DNA of 64,000 bases from Pseudomonas sp. PD9R (GTDB taxonomy: Bacteria > Pseudomonadota > Gammaproteobacteria > Pseudomonadales > Pseudomonadaceae), in the NCBI RefSeq assembly GCF_019200975.1, contig NZ_JAHTMR010000002.1, positions 355,679 to 419,678 of the forward strand, in the 5' to 3' direction. Below, piece by piece: positions 18,993 to 29,480 of this stretch. The notes beneath the pieces were generated by a model. That model made no database searches, had not been told where the DNA came from, and saw nothing but the letters and a program-made list of their open reading frames with translations. A program made the translations under genes and the position numbers. Positions within the stretch are counted from its first letter, which is position 1, and each line of letters starts with the position of its first letter.

Positions 18993-20288
18993 TCATTCCT
19001 GAGCGGCCGCTTCCTTGGCTTGACGCTTCTCGATCACATCCACCAGCCGCTTGGCCAGGGCCGGGTAGTTTTCGTCGAAGTGGTGGCCGCCAGGCAGTTT
19101 GATGGCTTCGCCCACGGCGGTTTTGTCGGTGCAACCGCTCTCGTCGATTTCTTCCTCGCCGAAGATGCACACCACTTTCTCCGGTGGTAGCTTGGCCATT
19201 TCCGGGCCGGTGGCGGCTTCTTTGCCGGCGTTGCCCAGCCAGCCTTCGACTTCGATTTCGAAGCTGCCGGTGCGGGCGAAGGCCAGCAGGATGATCGCGT
19301 CAACGCGCTGTTGCTCGGACTCTGCCAGGCGGTTATAGATCGCTGGCAGAACGTCGGCGCCGAACGAGTAACCGGTCAGGATGAAGCGTTTGGTGCCCCA
19401 TTTCTGCCGGTAATGCTGCATCAGTTCGGCGAGGTCCAGGGCGCTTTGCTCAGGGCTCTTGTGCTGCCAGTAGTAGCGCAGGGTGTCGATGCCAACTACC
19501 GGATAGCCGATCTTCGCCATCTCGCCCGCCACGTCGCGGTCAAGGTCGCGCCAGCCGCCATCACCGGACAGGAACAGGGTCACGGTGTCCTTGGCTTGAC
19601 CGGCCGGCACTTCGACCACTGGAATCTGCAGGCCGCCAGCGGCTTTGTCGCCGCCGACAAGGATCTTGCGCAATTCGTTGTTCAGCACTTGCGGCAGGTT
19701 GATGTCGTAGTCGCTGATGCTGGTTTCGGCGTTGGTTTGGTCACGCACGAAGCCGGCACTGGTGTCGTCCGGGTTGTCGTTCCATGCCACCAGCCAGTGA
19801 CCGTGGGCGGCGCTTTTCGGCAGCAGGTGAGTGCAGCCGGGTTTTTCCAGGGCCAAGTCCACCGAGACGGCTTGGGCCTTGTCGTTTTTCTGCTCGGACA
19901 ACCAGCGCCAGGCCAGTACTGCGCCAGGGCCGATACCGCTGACCAGCGTCGCCGGGCCTTTGAGTTCTCTCAGGCCCGATTGCAGTGCGCGGCTTTGCAG
20001 CAGGCAGTCCTTGGGCAAGATCACCTGAACAATTTGCGCAGAGGCGCTACGGCTCAGGGTCATCAATTGTTTGTCGCTGAGTTTCTGTTCTTCAGTGACC
20101 GCCACCAGCACCTGGGCGCGTGGGGTGTTGCCGGGGATGACCCGGGTCATTGCGGCGCCATCGGCCGGAGTCAGCTGTTCGAGGGTCGGTTCCGGTGCCG
20201 GGCGTTTCAGGTACCAGTAACCGCCGCCGAGGATCACAGCCAGCACAATCAGTGCGGCCAGGATGTACTTCAAGGAGCGTTGAATCAT
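18993..20288 (-). CDS. VirJ/AcvB-family serine hydrolase (PA0919-like aminoacyl-PG hydrolase)
   Basis: This 431-residue protein has an N-terminal membrane anchor (about residues 7-26), a VirJ domain and an alpha/beta-hydrolase nucleophile motif GYSFGAD (Gly-x-Ser-x-Gly). Its start overlaps the mprF stop (ATGA), so the two are translationally coupled. The P. aeruginosa counterpart PA0919 is a periplasmic alanyl-phosphatidylglycerol hydrolase that counteracts the synthase. I infer the same role here. Confidence 0.85.
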   Translation of the reverse strand: MIQRSLKYILAALIVLAVILGGGYWYLKRPAPEPTLEQLTPADGAAMTRVIPGNTPRAQVLVAVTEEQKLSDKQLMTLSRSASAQIVQVILPKDCLLQSRALQSGLRELKGPATLVSGIGPGAVLAWRWLSEQKNDKAQAVSVDLALEKPGCTHLLPKSAAHGHWLVAWNDNPDDTSAGFVRDQTNAETSISDYDINLPQVLNNELRKILVGGDKAAGGLQIPVVEVPAGQAKDTVTLFLSGDGGWRDLDRDVAGEMAKIGYPVVGIDTLRYYWQHKSPEQSALDLAELMQHYRQKWGTKRFILTGYSFGADVLPAIYNRLAESEQQRVDAIILLAFARTGSFEIEVEGWLGNAGKEAATGPEMAKLPPEKVVCIFGEEEIDESGCTDKTAVGEAIKLPGGHHFDENYPALAKRLVDVIEKRQAKEAAAQE

Positions 20289-22930
20289 CAGCGTTTCACC
20301 AATCCAGTCAAGCCGCCCGCGATCAGGGCAGCAGTATCGGCCAAGGCAACCAGCGGATCGAGTCCGGCAGGCACGGCCATATAACGAGGTTCCCAGTCAG
20401 GCTGGAATTTGTCTTTGAAGCGGCGCAAGCCTTGGAAGTTGTAGAGCTGCTCACCACGGCGGAAAACCATCGAGCCCAAGCGCTGGGTCAGTGGTGCGCC
20501 GCGGCGGGGTTGTAACCCCGACAACGGCACCATACCCAGGCTGAAACGCGCGTATCCATGATTTTTATAATGTTGAATCAGGCCGACCATCATGAACTCC
20601 ATGGTCAGCTTGGGGGCGTCCGGGTGCGCGCGCATCAGGTCGAGGCTGGCCAGGTCGTGGCCGTACGTCTCGAGCAGGTTGGCGAACGCCACCGGGCGTC
20701 CTTCGAAACGGATCACCGCAATGCGGAAGTGCTTGAGGTAGTCATCACTGAAACGGCCGAGGGAGAAGCCTTTCTCGCGCACGTTCTTGCCGGTCAGCCA
20801 GGCATCGGAAATCACCTTGAGCTCATCCATCGGCGCCTGGCCTGGTTCATGGATTTCCAGCGACAGACCATCGCGGGTGCCACGGTTCCAGGTGTAGCGC
20901 AGGTCTTTCATCTCTTTGCCCTTGGCTTCGAGATCAAAACGCTGCAGATCGACCCGGGCTTCTTCGCCGAGCTTGATCGCGGTCAGGCCGATGTCCATGT
21001 AGTACGGCAGGTTCTCCGCACGCACTTGATAGAACACCGGGCGGGCGTGGTGAATGTCGCACAGGTCGCGGAACTGCCAGATCATTTCCGCCCGTTGCTG
21101 GCCCGGCCCGATCGGGTCATATAGCGCCACCAGGCTGCGACCACGGCGGGCGTACATCAGGAACGCCTCATCGTTGGGGTGAAACAGCAGCGCCTTGTCA
21201 CCGGTCAGGGCGAGGCCGCCATCCGGTTGAGCCGAAGCCATCAGGATCTTGCTCGCGCGCTCCAGTTCATCGGGTGTCGGCAGGTGAATCACCGGTCGGG
21301 CGGTGCGCAGCAACCAGGTCAGGGACACCACCACCAGCAGCACGGCGGCGCCGAGCAAAGAGCGCAAGCCACGGGGAGCATCGGCGTCGAGGGTGAACTG
21401 CCACCAGAGTTGATGGCTGTAGGGGACGTCCTGATAGGCGAACAGCAGCAGCCACATCGAGGCGCCGAGCACGCACAGGCTGGCCACCAGATACAGCGGC
21501 GAGAACGGTAGCTCGGTCAGGCGGCTGGGGCGATAGAACGAGCGGCGGAAAACCCCCAGCAGGCTCGCGGTGAGGGTCATCAGGCAGGCTTCTTCCCAAT
21601 CGAAACCCTTGAGCAGCGAGAGCAGGGCACCGACCAGCAACAGAATGGTGGTCAACATCCACGCGGCAGAGAGGCGTCGACGCAGGCCCTGGGCCAGCAG
21701 CAGACACAGCACGCCGATCAGGCTGGCGCCAAAGTGCGAGGCGTCGACCAGTCGGTGAGGAATCAGAAAGCCGATGTGTTCCAGGCGGGTGTCGATTTCC
21801 GGTGTTGCCCCGGAAAACAGCAGTACTACCCCGGACAGGAACACCAGGACTGACAATATCGGTGCAGCCAGGCCGGATGCTGCGCGCAAGGACTGGCGAG
21901 TCTGGAACACACGCTGACCTTCGTTGATCAGCAGCAACAGGCAGGCCACCAGCATCGGGGTCACGACGTAGATCAAGCGATAGAGCAGCAGCGCGGCAGC
22001 CAGTGGCGCGGCGCCAAGCGTGTCGGAGAACGCGGCGAGCAAAATCGCTTCGAAAACGCCGACACCGCCCGGCACGTGGCTGAGAACACCGGCAGCCAGG
22101 GCTAGCAGGTAGACCAGCAAGAACGCGCCAAAGGGCGGTGCCTCTGGTAGCAACAGGTAGAGCACGGTGGCGGCGGCGGCCACGTCCAGGGCGGTAATCA
22201 CCAATTGCAGGAAGGTCAGGCGGCGTCCCGGCAGACGCAAGGTCCGACGGCCAACCTTGACCAGAAGGTTGTCTATGTAGGGTTGCTCTGGCAGCCGGCG
22301 ACGGTAGATACCGATGGCCAGTACCGAAAAAAGCAACAGCACGGCAGTGGCTATCGTTCCCAGCAGAGCTTCGGAGAGACCCAGTGCGGCAGACGCCGCA
22401 GGCAGGTTGCTGAGCGTCGCCAGCGCGGCGAGCGGGGGCAGGGCGGTGCCTAGCGAGAGACTGGCGAACAGCGTCATGTGGGCGACTTCAGAGGCCCCCA
22501 GTCCATGACGTGCATATAGTCGGTAGCGAACCGAGCCACCCGACAGCATCGAAAGACCAATGGCATTGCCGATGGCGAAAGCCGTGAAGCCTCCCAGTGC
22601 CAGGGTTCGCGGCGCCAGGCTCACGCCGGCATAGCGACTGGCCGACCACTCGTAACCCAGCAAAATGATGAAGCCCGCTACTGTCGCGCCGAAGGCGCCC
22701 AGCAGTGCCGGTTTGGGAACGTCGAGAATGGAATCGTGCAGAGCGTCCAGATCGAGTTCGCTCAACAAGTGACGACAGGCAATCAGCGCGATCGCGAACA
22801 ACAGCAGCGTGACCGCCAGGCCGATGGGCTGACGATATTTGCTGACCATATCCAGCAAGCGCAAACGCTCCGCCTTGATCGGTTGTGTCGCTGTGACAGT
22901 GTCTTGTGGATCAGACGAGTTGGCGCGCAT
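20288..22930 (-). CDS. mprF: Aminoacyl-phosphatidylglycerol synthase/flippase MprF
   Basis: This 880-residue protein has a large N-terminal multi-helix membrane flippase region (up to about residue 540), then a soluble DUF2156 aminoacyl transferase domain ending GLTGLVKR. MprF transfers an amino acid from aminoacyl-tRNA to phosphatidylglycerol and flips it outward, lowering surface charge and cationic peptide sensitivity. In P. aeruginosa the product is alanyl-PG. The ATG at 22930 follows GAGGTG; an in-frame TTG immediately upstream is less likely. It is coupled to the VirJ-family gene. Confidence 0.95.
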   Translation of the reverse strand: MRANSSDPQDTVTATQPIKAERLRLLDMVSKYRQPIGLAVTLLLFAIALIACRHLLSELDLDALHDSILDVPKPALLGAFGATVAGFIILLGYEWSASRYAGVSLAPRTLALGGFTAFAIGNAIGLSMLSGGSVRYRLYARHGLGASEVAHMTLFASLSLGTALPPLAALATLSNLPAASAALGLSEALLGTIATAVLLLFSVLAIGIYRRRLPEQPYIDNLLVKVGRRTLRLPGRRLTFLQLVITALDVAAAATVLYLLLPEAPPFGAFLLVYLLALAAGVLSHVPGGVGVFEAILLAAFSDTLGAAPLAAALLLYRLIYVVTPMLVACLLLLINEGQRVFQTRQSLRAASGLAAPILSVLVFLSGVVLLFSGATPEIDTRLEHIGFLIPHRLVDASHFGASLIGVLCLLLAQGLRRRLSAAWMLTTILLLVGALLSLLKGFDWEEACLMTLTASLLGVFRRSFYRPSRLTELPFSPLYLVASLCVLGASMWLLLFAYQDVPYSHQLWWQFTLDADAPRGLRSLLGAAVLLVVVSLTWLLRTARPVIHLPTPDELERASKILMASAQPDGGLALTGDKALLFHPNDEAFLMYARRGRSLVALYDPIGPGQQRAEMIWQFRDLCDIHHARPVFYQVRAENLPYYMDIGLTAIKLGEEARVDLQRFDLEAKGKEMKDLRYTWNRGTRDGLSLEIHEPGQAPMDELKVISDAWLTGKNVREKGFSLGRFSDDYLKHFRIAVIRFEGRPVAFANLLETYGHDLASLDLMRAHPDAPKLTMEFMMVGLIQHYKNHGYARFSLGMVPLSGLQPRRGAPLTQRLGSMVFRRGEQLYNFQGLRRFKDKFQPDWEPRYMAVPAGLDPLVALADTAALIAGGLTGLVKR

Positions 22931-23170
22931 CAATCACCTCTTGGATTGTGCGCGACAGGATGGGGGTATCCAGCCAAGTTACCAATCCCTGTAGAAAAAA
23001 ATAATCACAAATATTAACGCCTATCACCGGGTTACGGCGACGGCACGTCATCAGTCGTAGAGCATTCAGTGTGCGAATGAGCATAGCCTTAACTCGGCGC
23101 ATGGGTGACCCCGGACGACTCGCTACACCATGACAGATCATTGTTGCGAAAGGACTTTTTCAGCAGATAC

Positions 23171-23202
23171 AAAAAAGGCCACTCTTTCGAGTAGCCTTTT
23201 TT
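23171..23202 (-). terminator. Terminator of tRNA-fMet copy 1
   Basis: AAAAAAGGC..ACTC-tttc-GAGT..GCCTTTTTT forms a stem with a T-run on the minus strand, a few bases after the tRNA 3' end. Confidence 0.88.
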
Positions 23203-23208
23203 GATGTT

Positions 23209-23285
<77 letters not shown>

Positions 23286-23479
23286 TCTGTGTGGCGGCAT
23301 TCTATAGAGAAACGCCGGAGTGTCAACCGTTAATCCTGAACCGGGTCAAATAAACGTAGAAGAGCGTCAAACGGTCGCCGGGATGGCTTAAGTTTCGGAA
23401 TCAGAACGATTTCTGAATTCTGTATGACTATTTTGCTTTGTTTCATTTCGGCGCTGCTGTGTAAGAAACAGACGCGCAC

Positions 23480-23511
23480 AAAAAAGGCCACTCTTTCGAG
23501 TAGCCTTTTTT
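23480..23511 (-). terminator. Terminator of tRNA-fMet copy 2
   Basis: Same stem-loop and T-run as after copy 1, base for base over the stem. Confidence 0.88.
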
Positions 23512-23517
23512 GATGTT

Positions 23518-23594
<77 letters not shown>

Positions 23595-23896
23595 TCTGTG
23601 GATCGGCATTCTATAGAGAATCGCCGGGGTGTCAATCATCAACTTCAATAAAATCCGTTTCTGTTCAATTGGTTAGCTTGGCGAAGGGGGGGCTCGATGG
23701 GTCTGAGAGGTAGATGTGGCAAGGCTTTCAGCTCTATTGGATGGGGCTTTTCGATTAAGAAAATAAATTTACCAGCGGCTTTTCCTACAGTTGAAAAAGA
23801 ACATTCAGAGTACTGGTGCTATATACAGGTGTGAATGAGATACTGCTTTTCCGACACCGTAAGACGCCTTTTCTCCACCATGAATTCCGCGTTGCC
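23595..23896. other. Intergenic region upstream of dinB
   Basis: This ~300-base gap between the divergent tRNA gene and dinB holds the duplicated tRNA promoter segment near 23600-23640 and the dinB LexA box at 23813-23828. No gene is supported; a short in-frame extension of dinB upstream of 23897 would run through the LexA box. Confidence 0.6.
23813..23828 (+). promoter_or_regulatory. LexA (SOS) box of dinB
   Basis: CTGGTGCTATATACAG is a CTG-N10-CAG site with a perfect right half, 68 bases before the dinB ATG. Confidence 0.88.
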
Positions 23897-24958
23897 ATGA
23901 CCCAGCGAAAAATCATCCACGTCGATTGTGACTGCTTTTACGCCGCTATCGAGATGCGTGACGACCCGCGCCTCGCCGGCAAACCCTTGGCGGTGGGCGG
24001 CTCGGCGGATCGGCGAGGGGTAATCGCCACCTGCAATTACGAAGCGCGCGCCTATGGTGTGCGCTCGGCGATGTCGTCCGGGCACGCGTTGAAGTTGTGT
24101 CCGGACCTGACCATCGTCAAGCCGCGAATGGACGCCTATAGAGAAGCATCCAGGGAAATACATACGATCTTTCGCGATTACACCGACCTCATTGAGCCGC
24201 TTTCCCTGGATGAGGCCTATCTCGATGTGTCGGACAGCGCGCATTTCGGCGGCAGCGCCACGCGGATTGCCCAGGACATCCGCCGGCGCGTCTCCAATCA
24301 GTTGCATATCACCGTCTCCGCAGGCGTGGCACCCAACAAGTTTCTGGCCAAGATCGCCAGCGACTGGAAAAAACCCAACGGCTTGTTTGTCATCACGCCG
24401 GATCAGGTCGAGGACTTTGTCAGTGGCCTGCCAGTGAGCAAGCTGCATGGCGTCGGTAAAGTCACTGCCGACAAACTCGGCAAATTCGGGATCACTGACT
24501 GTCTGCATTTGCGCGACTGGGACAAATTGGCGCTGGTGCGTGAATTCGGCAGTTTTGGCGAGCGGCTTTGGAGTCTGGCCCGTGGGATTGATGATCGTCT
24601 GGTGCATAACGACAGCCGTCGTCAGTCGATCAGTGTGGAAAACACCTACGATGTCGACCTGCCTGATCTGCGCAGCTGCCTGGATAAACTGCCGGAACTA
24701 CTGGAAACCCTCAAAACCCGGATGGAACGAATCGACAACAGCTATCGGCCAGGCAAGCCGTTCGTCAAAGTGAAGTTCCATGACTTTACCCAGACCACGT
24801 TGGAACAGGCTGGGGCAGGGCGGGATCTAGGCAGTTATCAGCTGATGCTGACGCAGGCGTTCAATCGCGGTGGTAAACCGGTACGGTTATTGGGCGTGGG
24901 GGTGAGGCTGGAGGATTTGCGGGGCGGGTTTGAGCAGATGGAATTGTTTGAGCGATAA
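23897..24958 (+). CDS. dinB: DNA polymerase IV
   Basis: This 353-residue Y-family polymerase has IIHVDCDCFYAAIE (first catalytic Asp) and LSLDEAYLDVS (catalytic Asp-Glu pair), and ends with QMELFER, the clamp-binding QxxLF-type motif. It performs error-prone translesion synthesis. The ATG at 23897 (MTQRKIIHVD) is preferred to an upstream frame start that would lie on the LexA box. SOS regulation is expected. Confidence 0.96.
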   Translation: MTQRKIIHVDCDCFYAAIEMRDDPRLAGKPLAVGGSADRRGVIATCNYEARAYGVRSAMSSGHALKLCPDLTIVKPRMDAYREASREIHTIFRDYTDLIEPLSLDEAYLDVSDSAHFGGSATRIAQDIRRRVSNQLHITVSAGVAPNKFLAKIASDWKKPNGLFVITPDQVEDFVSGLPVSKLHGVGKVTADKLGKFGITDCLHLRDWDKLALVREFGSFGERLWSLARGIDDRLVHNDSRRQSISVENTYDVDLPDLRSCLDKLPELLETLKTRMERIDNSYRPGKPFVKVKFHDFTQTTLEQAGAGRDLGSYQLMLTQAFNRGGKPVRLLGVGVRLEDLRGGFEQMELFER

Positions 24959-24968
24959 GCTTCCAAAA

Positions 24969-25038
24969 GCAAAGATCGCAGCCTGCGGCAGCTCCTACAG
25001 GGTTCCTGTGTAGGAGTTGCCGCAGGCCGCGATCTTTT
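24969..25038. repeat. Inverted REP pair after dinB
   Basis: GATCGCAGCCTGCGGCAGCT and the near reverse complement AGTTGCCGCAGGCCGCGATC around a 10-base spacer, between two convergent genes. Confidence 0.85.
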
Positions 25039-25046
25039 AGACGGGC

Positions 25047-26000
25047 TTAATTCGGTCCCGGATCTGCCACCAGTCGCCCGGCATCCTTGGTCAGAGACTT
25101 GAGGAATTCGGTCTGCAGCTCAGGATCGTTACGTGTCAGTTCGATCAGGCTCTGTTCCAGCTCGCTGGCTTCTTCTTCCAGGCCCAATTCCGACAGCCGT
25201 TTGACCCGGTGTACCCACTGGCTCACTTCGTCGTCTTCGAGGTCGTCGTAAATCAGGCCATGCGCTTCGAGCAGCTTGCCGCGCAAGGTGTTGCTGAGCG
25301 CCAGGGACGAGTCGGTATGCACGTCGTCCTGGGCATCTTCAACACTGATCTGCAGCTTGCCCAGATGATTGAGGTCGTGTTCGGCGAACGGGCTGTCCAA
25401 CAGGTTCAGGCGCAGTACGCCGTTTTTGTCGGTGCTCAGCTCGAAGGTTTCCTTGCCGGCCTTGACCTCCACTGGACGCTCGCTCCACGGCAGGCTCGAG
25501 TATTCCGTGCGCTTGTCGCGCTGGACTTCGTCGATGCCGGCCAGGTTCTGTTGCGCACGCCCATGAGACTGCACGTTCATGAACGGGTTGAGCCCGGCGA
25601 AACCGTAGCTGAACCAGTCCTTGGTCATGCTATCGGGCAAATTACCGAGAGCGAACACGTTGGCCACGTTGGCACCCACGCCGGCCACCACGGCAACCGC
25701 GCCCAGCGGGATCTCGTAGATCTCCCGCCAGGGTTGGTAAGGCGTGTAGCGATCGTAATGGCGGGTGACTTCGAACTCGGTGACTTCGAAAGTCTTCTGT
25801 TCGTGAATCTTCACCCGGCGTTGCGGAAGCTCAAGCACCTTGGGCTCACCGACATCAATCTGCAGGCTGTGATCGAGCAGTTTGCGCTCGACGCGTTCCT
25901 CGTGCTCGCTGCGTTGTGACATGTGATTGGCACAGCCGCTGACCAGCAGGGTGCCGCACAGGGCGGCACCACAGAGGCCTAAGGTGTTTCGCTTGAACAT
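25047..26000 (-). CDS. Conserved outer-membrane-type lipoprotein of unknown function
   Basis: This 317-residue protein starts MFKRNTLGLCGAALCGTLLV with lipobox LVSGC (Cys23 acylation). The second half is acidic, and a glycine/alanine hydrophobic stretch near residues 98-115 (LGAVAVVAGVGANVANVFAL) could associate with a membrane. I do not recognise a named family. It follows proS by 17 bases on the same strand and is probably co-transcribed with it. Confidence 0.8.
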   Translation of the reverse strand: MFKRNTLGLCGAALCGTLLVSGCANHMSQRSEHEERVERKLLDHSLQIDVGEPKVLELPQRRVKIHEQKTFEVTEFEVTRHYDRYTPYQPWREIYEIPLGAVAVVAGVGANVANVFALGNLPDSMTKDWFSYGFAGLNPFMNVQSHGRAQQNLAGIDEVQRDKRTEYSSLPWSERPVEVKAGKETFELSTDKNGVLRLNLLDSPFAEHDLNHLGKLQISVEDAQDDVHTDSSLALSNTLRGKLLEAHGLIYDDLEDDEVSQWVHRVKRLSELGLEEEASELEQSLIELTRNDPELQTEFLKSLTKDAGRLVADPGPN

Positions 26001-26017
26001 GACGTCTCTATCTGGTT

Positions 26018-27733
26018 TCAGCGGCGGATACGGGCCTGAAGGAAAGACAGTACGTCAGCAACCGGCAGCGCTTGCGGCTCGGCCTCGGTACGGCTCTTGT
26101 ATTCCAGGTTGCCATCGGCGAGGCCACGGTCACTGACCACGATCCGGTGAGGAATGCCGATCAGCTCCATGTCCGCGAACTTGATGCCCGGGCTGGTTTT
26201 CTTGTCGCGATCGTCCAGCAGTACTTCAAAGCCGGCAGCAGTCAGTTCTGCATACAGCTTGTCGGTGGCTTCGCGAACCAGTTCGGTTTCGTAGCGCAGC
26301 GGCACCAGAGCGATCTGGAATGGTGCCAGGGTGTCGCTCCAGATGATGCCTTTCTCGTCGTTGTTCTGCTCGATGGCAGCGGCAACCACGCGGGAAACGC
26401 CGATGCCGTAGCAGCCCATTTCCAGGGTGACCGGCTTGCCGTTCTCGCCCAGCACTTCGCACTTCATCGCTTTGCTGTACTTGTTGCCCAGCTGGAAGAT
26501 GTGCCCGACTTCGATGCCGCGCTTGATTTCCAGGGTGCCCTTGCCATCCGGACTTGGGTCGCCGCTGACGACGTTACGCAGGTCGGCAACGGTCGGAACT
26601 GGCAGGTCGCGCTCCCAGTTCACGCCGAAATAGTGCTTGTCGTCGATGTTGGCACCGATGCCGAAGTCGCTCATCAGCTCGACGGAGCGGTCGATGATGA
26701 TTGGCAGTGGCAGGTTCAACGGACCGAGGGAGCCGGCACCGGCGCCAATGGCATCGCGCAGTTCGGCTTCGGACGCCATGACCAGCGGGCTGGCAACGCC
26801 AGGCTGGTTGGCGGCCTTGATTTCGTTCAGCTCGTGGTCGCCACGGATGATCAGGGCAATCAGCTTGCCTTCTTCTTCCGCGTGCACGACCAGGGTCTTG
26901 ATGGTCTTCTCAATCGGCAGGTTAAAGCCTTCGACCAGTTGCGCGATGGTCTTCGCGTTCGGCGTGTCGACCAGGCGCAACTCTTCGGCCGGGGCCGGGC
27001 GCAAGGTTTCGCGTGGAACGGCTTCGGCTTTCTCGATATTCGCTGCGTAGTCGGAACCGTTGCTGAAGACGATATCGTCTTCGCCGGACTCGGCCAGTAC
27101 GTGGAATTCGTGGGAGCCGGCACCGCCGATCGAGCCGTTGTCGGCTTCAACCGGGCGGAATTTCAGGCCCAGGCGGGTGAACACGTTGCAGTACGCCGTG
27201 TGCATGCGGTCGTAAGTGGCCTGCAGCGATGGCTGGTCCGCGTGGAACGAGTAGGCGTCCTTCATGATGAACTCGCGGCCGCGCATCAAACCGAAGCGTG
27301 GGCGGATTTCATCGCGGAATTTGGTCTGGATCTGGTAGAGGTTGATCGGCAGCTGTTTGTAGCTGCTCAACTCGTTGCGCATCAGGTCAGTGATGACTTC
27401 TTCGTGGGTCGGGCCGGCGCAGAAGTCGCGGCCATGGCGATCCTTGAAGCGCAGCAGTTCCGGACCGTACTCTTCCCAGCGCCCGGATTCCTGCCACAGC
27501 TCAGCCGGTTGCGTGCTCGGCATCAACACTTCGAGCGAGCCGGCGGCGTTCATTTCTTCACGAACGACGGCTTCGACCTTGCGCATTACCCGCAGGCCCA
27601 TCGGCAGCCAGGTGTACAGGCCCGAGGCGAGTTTGCGGATCATACCGGCGCGCAGCATCAGCTGATGGCTGATCACGACCGCGTCGGAAGGCGTTTCTTT
27701 CTGTGTGGCGAGCAAAAATTGACTGGTGCGCAT
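26018..27733 (-). CDS. proS: Prolyl-tRNA synthetase
   Basis: This 571-residue bacterial-type ProRS is a class II enzyme with motif 2 ([18 protein letters not shown]) and motif 3 ([13 protein letters not shown]). An inserted YbaK-like editing domain (roughly residues 225-405, including [15 protein letters not shown] [11 protein letters not shown]) hydrolyses Ala-tRNA-Pro. The anticodon-binding domain is at the C-terminus. The start [18 protein letters not shown] is canonical. Confidence 0.98.
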   Translation of the reverse strand: MRTSQFLLATQKETPSDAVVISHQLMLRAGMIRKLASGLYTWLPMGLRVMRKVEAVVREEMNAAGSLEVLMPSTQPAELWQESGRWEEYGPELLRFKDRHGRDFCAGPTHEEVITDLMRNELSSYKQLPINLYQIQTKFRDEIRPRFGLMRGREFIMKDAYSFHADQPSLQATYDRMHTAYCNVFTRLGLKFRPVEADNGSIGGAGSHEFHVLAESGEDDIVFSNGSDYAANIEKAEAVPRETLRPAPAEELRLVDTPNAKTIAQLVEGFNLPIEKTIKTLVVHAEEEGKLIALIIRGDHELNEIKAANQPGVASPLVMASEAELRDAIGAGAGSLGPLNLPLPIIIDRSVELMSDFGIGANIDDKHYFGVNWERDLPVPTVADLRNVVSGDPSPDGKGTLEIKRGIEVGHIFQLGNKYSKAMKCEVLGENGKPVTLEMGCYGIGVSRVVAAAIEQNNDEKGIIWSDTLAPFQIALVPLRYETELVREATDKLYAELTAAGFEVLLDDRDKKTSPGIKFADMELIGIPHRIVVSDRGLADGNLEYKSRTEAEPQALPVADVLSFLQARIRR

Positions 27734-27876
27734 GGTTGGCCGTTATCGAATGCTGATGACGAGAAATGACGGAGCATTGTACGGGCGAGATCCGCTGGCG
27801 TACAGGCGTGCGGTCGGTGGCGTGGCAGGAGGGCAGGATTCACTCGGCCCTCTGCAAAAATTCCTACAGATGTTCC

Positions 27877-29436
27877 CTACGACTCTTCTGCTACCTGTGT
27901 TGGAACGGGTTCCGGCTTTGGTGTCGGACCTGCGCGGCGGCTCTCCTGGAACCAGTGCAGGGCGATCAATAGCAATGTCGGAACACCCAGCAAGGCGGTG
28001 ATCAGGAAGAAGTTGTGGTAACCGAATTTCTCCACCATGACCCCGGAGTAACCACCGATCAGGCGTGGCAGCAGGAGCATGATCGAGCTGAGCAGGGCGT
28101 ATTGGGTGGCGGAGAATTTGAGGTTGGTCAGGCTCGACAGGTAGGCGACGAATGCCGAGGTGGCCAGGCCTGAGCTGAAGTTGTCCAGGGAGATGGTCAC
28201 GATCAGCATGTTCAGGTTCGGCCCCATGTCGGCGAGCATCAGGAACAGCAGGTTGGTGGCCGCCGATGCTACGCCGCCGATGAACAGGATCGGCAGGATG
28301 CCGAAGCGTACGATCAGCAAGCCGCCCATGCCGGCGCCGACCAGCGTCATGATCAGGCCGAAGATTTTGCTGACGCTGGCGATCTGATCCTTGGTAAAGC
28401 CCTGGTCGATGTAGAAGACGTTGGCCATCACCCCCATGACCGTATCGGACATCCGATAGGTCGCAATCAGCCCGAGCAACAGCAGAGCTTGCCAGCGGTA
28501 ACGCAAAATGAAGTCGTTGACCGGTGTCAGCACCGGTGCCAGGCCACGGCGCCCCATGGTCGACAGGCACAGGGCGGTGAGCGTGGTGTAAAGAATTGCT
28601 CGCAGGAATGCGCGGTCTTCGAGCAGCAGGTCAAGCAGACTCACGCCGTTGAACAGCACGCTGGCAAAGTCGGTGTTATAGAGCTGGGTGAACATGGCTG
28701 GCACGGACACCAGCAACACGATCAGGACGAACACCGAAGCCAGCTGATGCGCGAAACTGTATCGCCCGGCCTGCAGTTGCGTGCGCAGCGGCACCGGCGG
28801 CTCGCGCATGAATAGAGAGGTCAATAGCGCCGGTATCATCATTGCACCGAACAGCACGTAAGTGCCGGCCCAGGCTGAATGCTGGTAGTTGAAACCGGTG
28901 GAGCCAAAGCCCTCGGCGAAGAACAGTGCGCCGGCCGTGGCCAGCAATGCTGCAATCCGATAGCCGGACATGTAGCTGGCAGCCAATGCGGCTTGACGAC
29001 TGTCTTCGGCGATTTCCAGGCGATAAGCGTCAACTGCAATATCTTGCGTTGCCGAGGCGAAGGCGACGATAACGGCGATGGCGATCAGCCAGGACAAGTG
29101 CTTTTGCGGGTCGCAGAAACCCATCCCGATCAGGCCGAGGATGACCAGTGCTTGCGACAATACAAGCCAGGAGCGTCGTCGACCGAGCTTGCCCAGTAAC
29201 GGCAGGCGCCATTGGTCAAGTAGTGGTGACCAGACCCATTTAAAGGCGTAGGCCAGGCCGATGAGGCTTGCATAGCCAATGGTTTCGCGGGCCACGCCAG
29301 CTTCACGGAGCCAGACCGAGAGGGTCGAGAACACCAACATGTAGGGCAGGCCGGCGGCGAAACCAAGCAGCAACAGTACAAGCGTCGAGGGGCTGGCATA
29401 AGCGGCGAGCGCGGCGCGCCAGGTTTTACGGGGCAT
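27877..29436 (-). CDS. ampG: AmpG-family muropeptide permease
   Basis: This 519-residue MFS protein has about 14 predicted helices and the AmpG-type start STLVLLLLGFAAGLPYMLVFSTLSVWL, then LDQWRLPLLGKLGRRRSWL and ATQDIAVDAYRLE. AmpG imports GlcNAc-anhydro-MurNAc peptides released from peptidoglycan, for recycling and for AmpR-AmpC signalling. Pseudomonads often carry more than one AmpG-like protein, so this may be either paralogue. Confidence 0.88.
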   Translation of the reverse strand: MPRKTWRAALAAYASPSTLVLLLLGFAAGLPYMLVFSTLSVWLREAGVARETIGYASLIGLAYAFKWVWSPLLDQWRLPLLGKLGRRRSWLVLSQALVILGLIGMGFCDPQKHLSWLIAIAVIVAFASATQDIAVDAYRLEIAEDSRQAALAASYMSGYRIAALLATAGALFFAEGFGSTGFNYQHSAWAGTYVLFGAMMIPALLTSLFMREPPVPLRTQLQAGRYSFAHQLASVFVLIVLLVSVPAMFTQLYNTDFASVLFNGVSLLDLLLEDRAFLRAILYTTLTALCLSTMGRRGLAPVLTPVNDFILRYRWQALLLLGLIATYRMSDTVMGVMANVFYIDQGFTKDQIASVSKIFGLIMTLVGAGMGGLLIVRFGILPILFIGGVASAATNLLFLMLADMGPNLNMLIVTISLDNFSSGLATSAFVAYLSSLTNLKFSATQYALLSSIMLLLPRLIGGYSGVMVEKFGYHNFFLITALLGVPTLLLIALHWFQESRRAGPTPKPEPVPTQVAEES

Positions 29437-29480
29437 GGGCTGGAGTCTGCCTCAACAAATACGGAAACAAAGCGCGCACT

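Noticed and set aside
26072..27769. Long open frame opposite proS
   Set aside because: It is the exact antisense of proS, whose product is unmistakable; codon content and lack of family resemblance mark it as a high-GC shadow.
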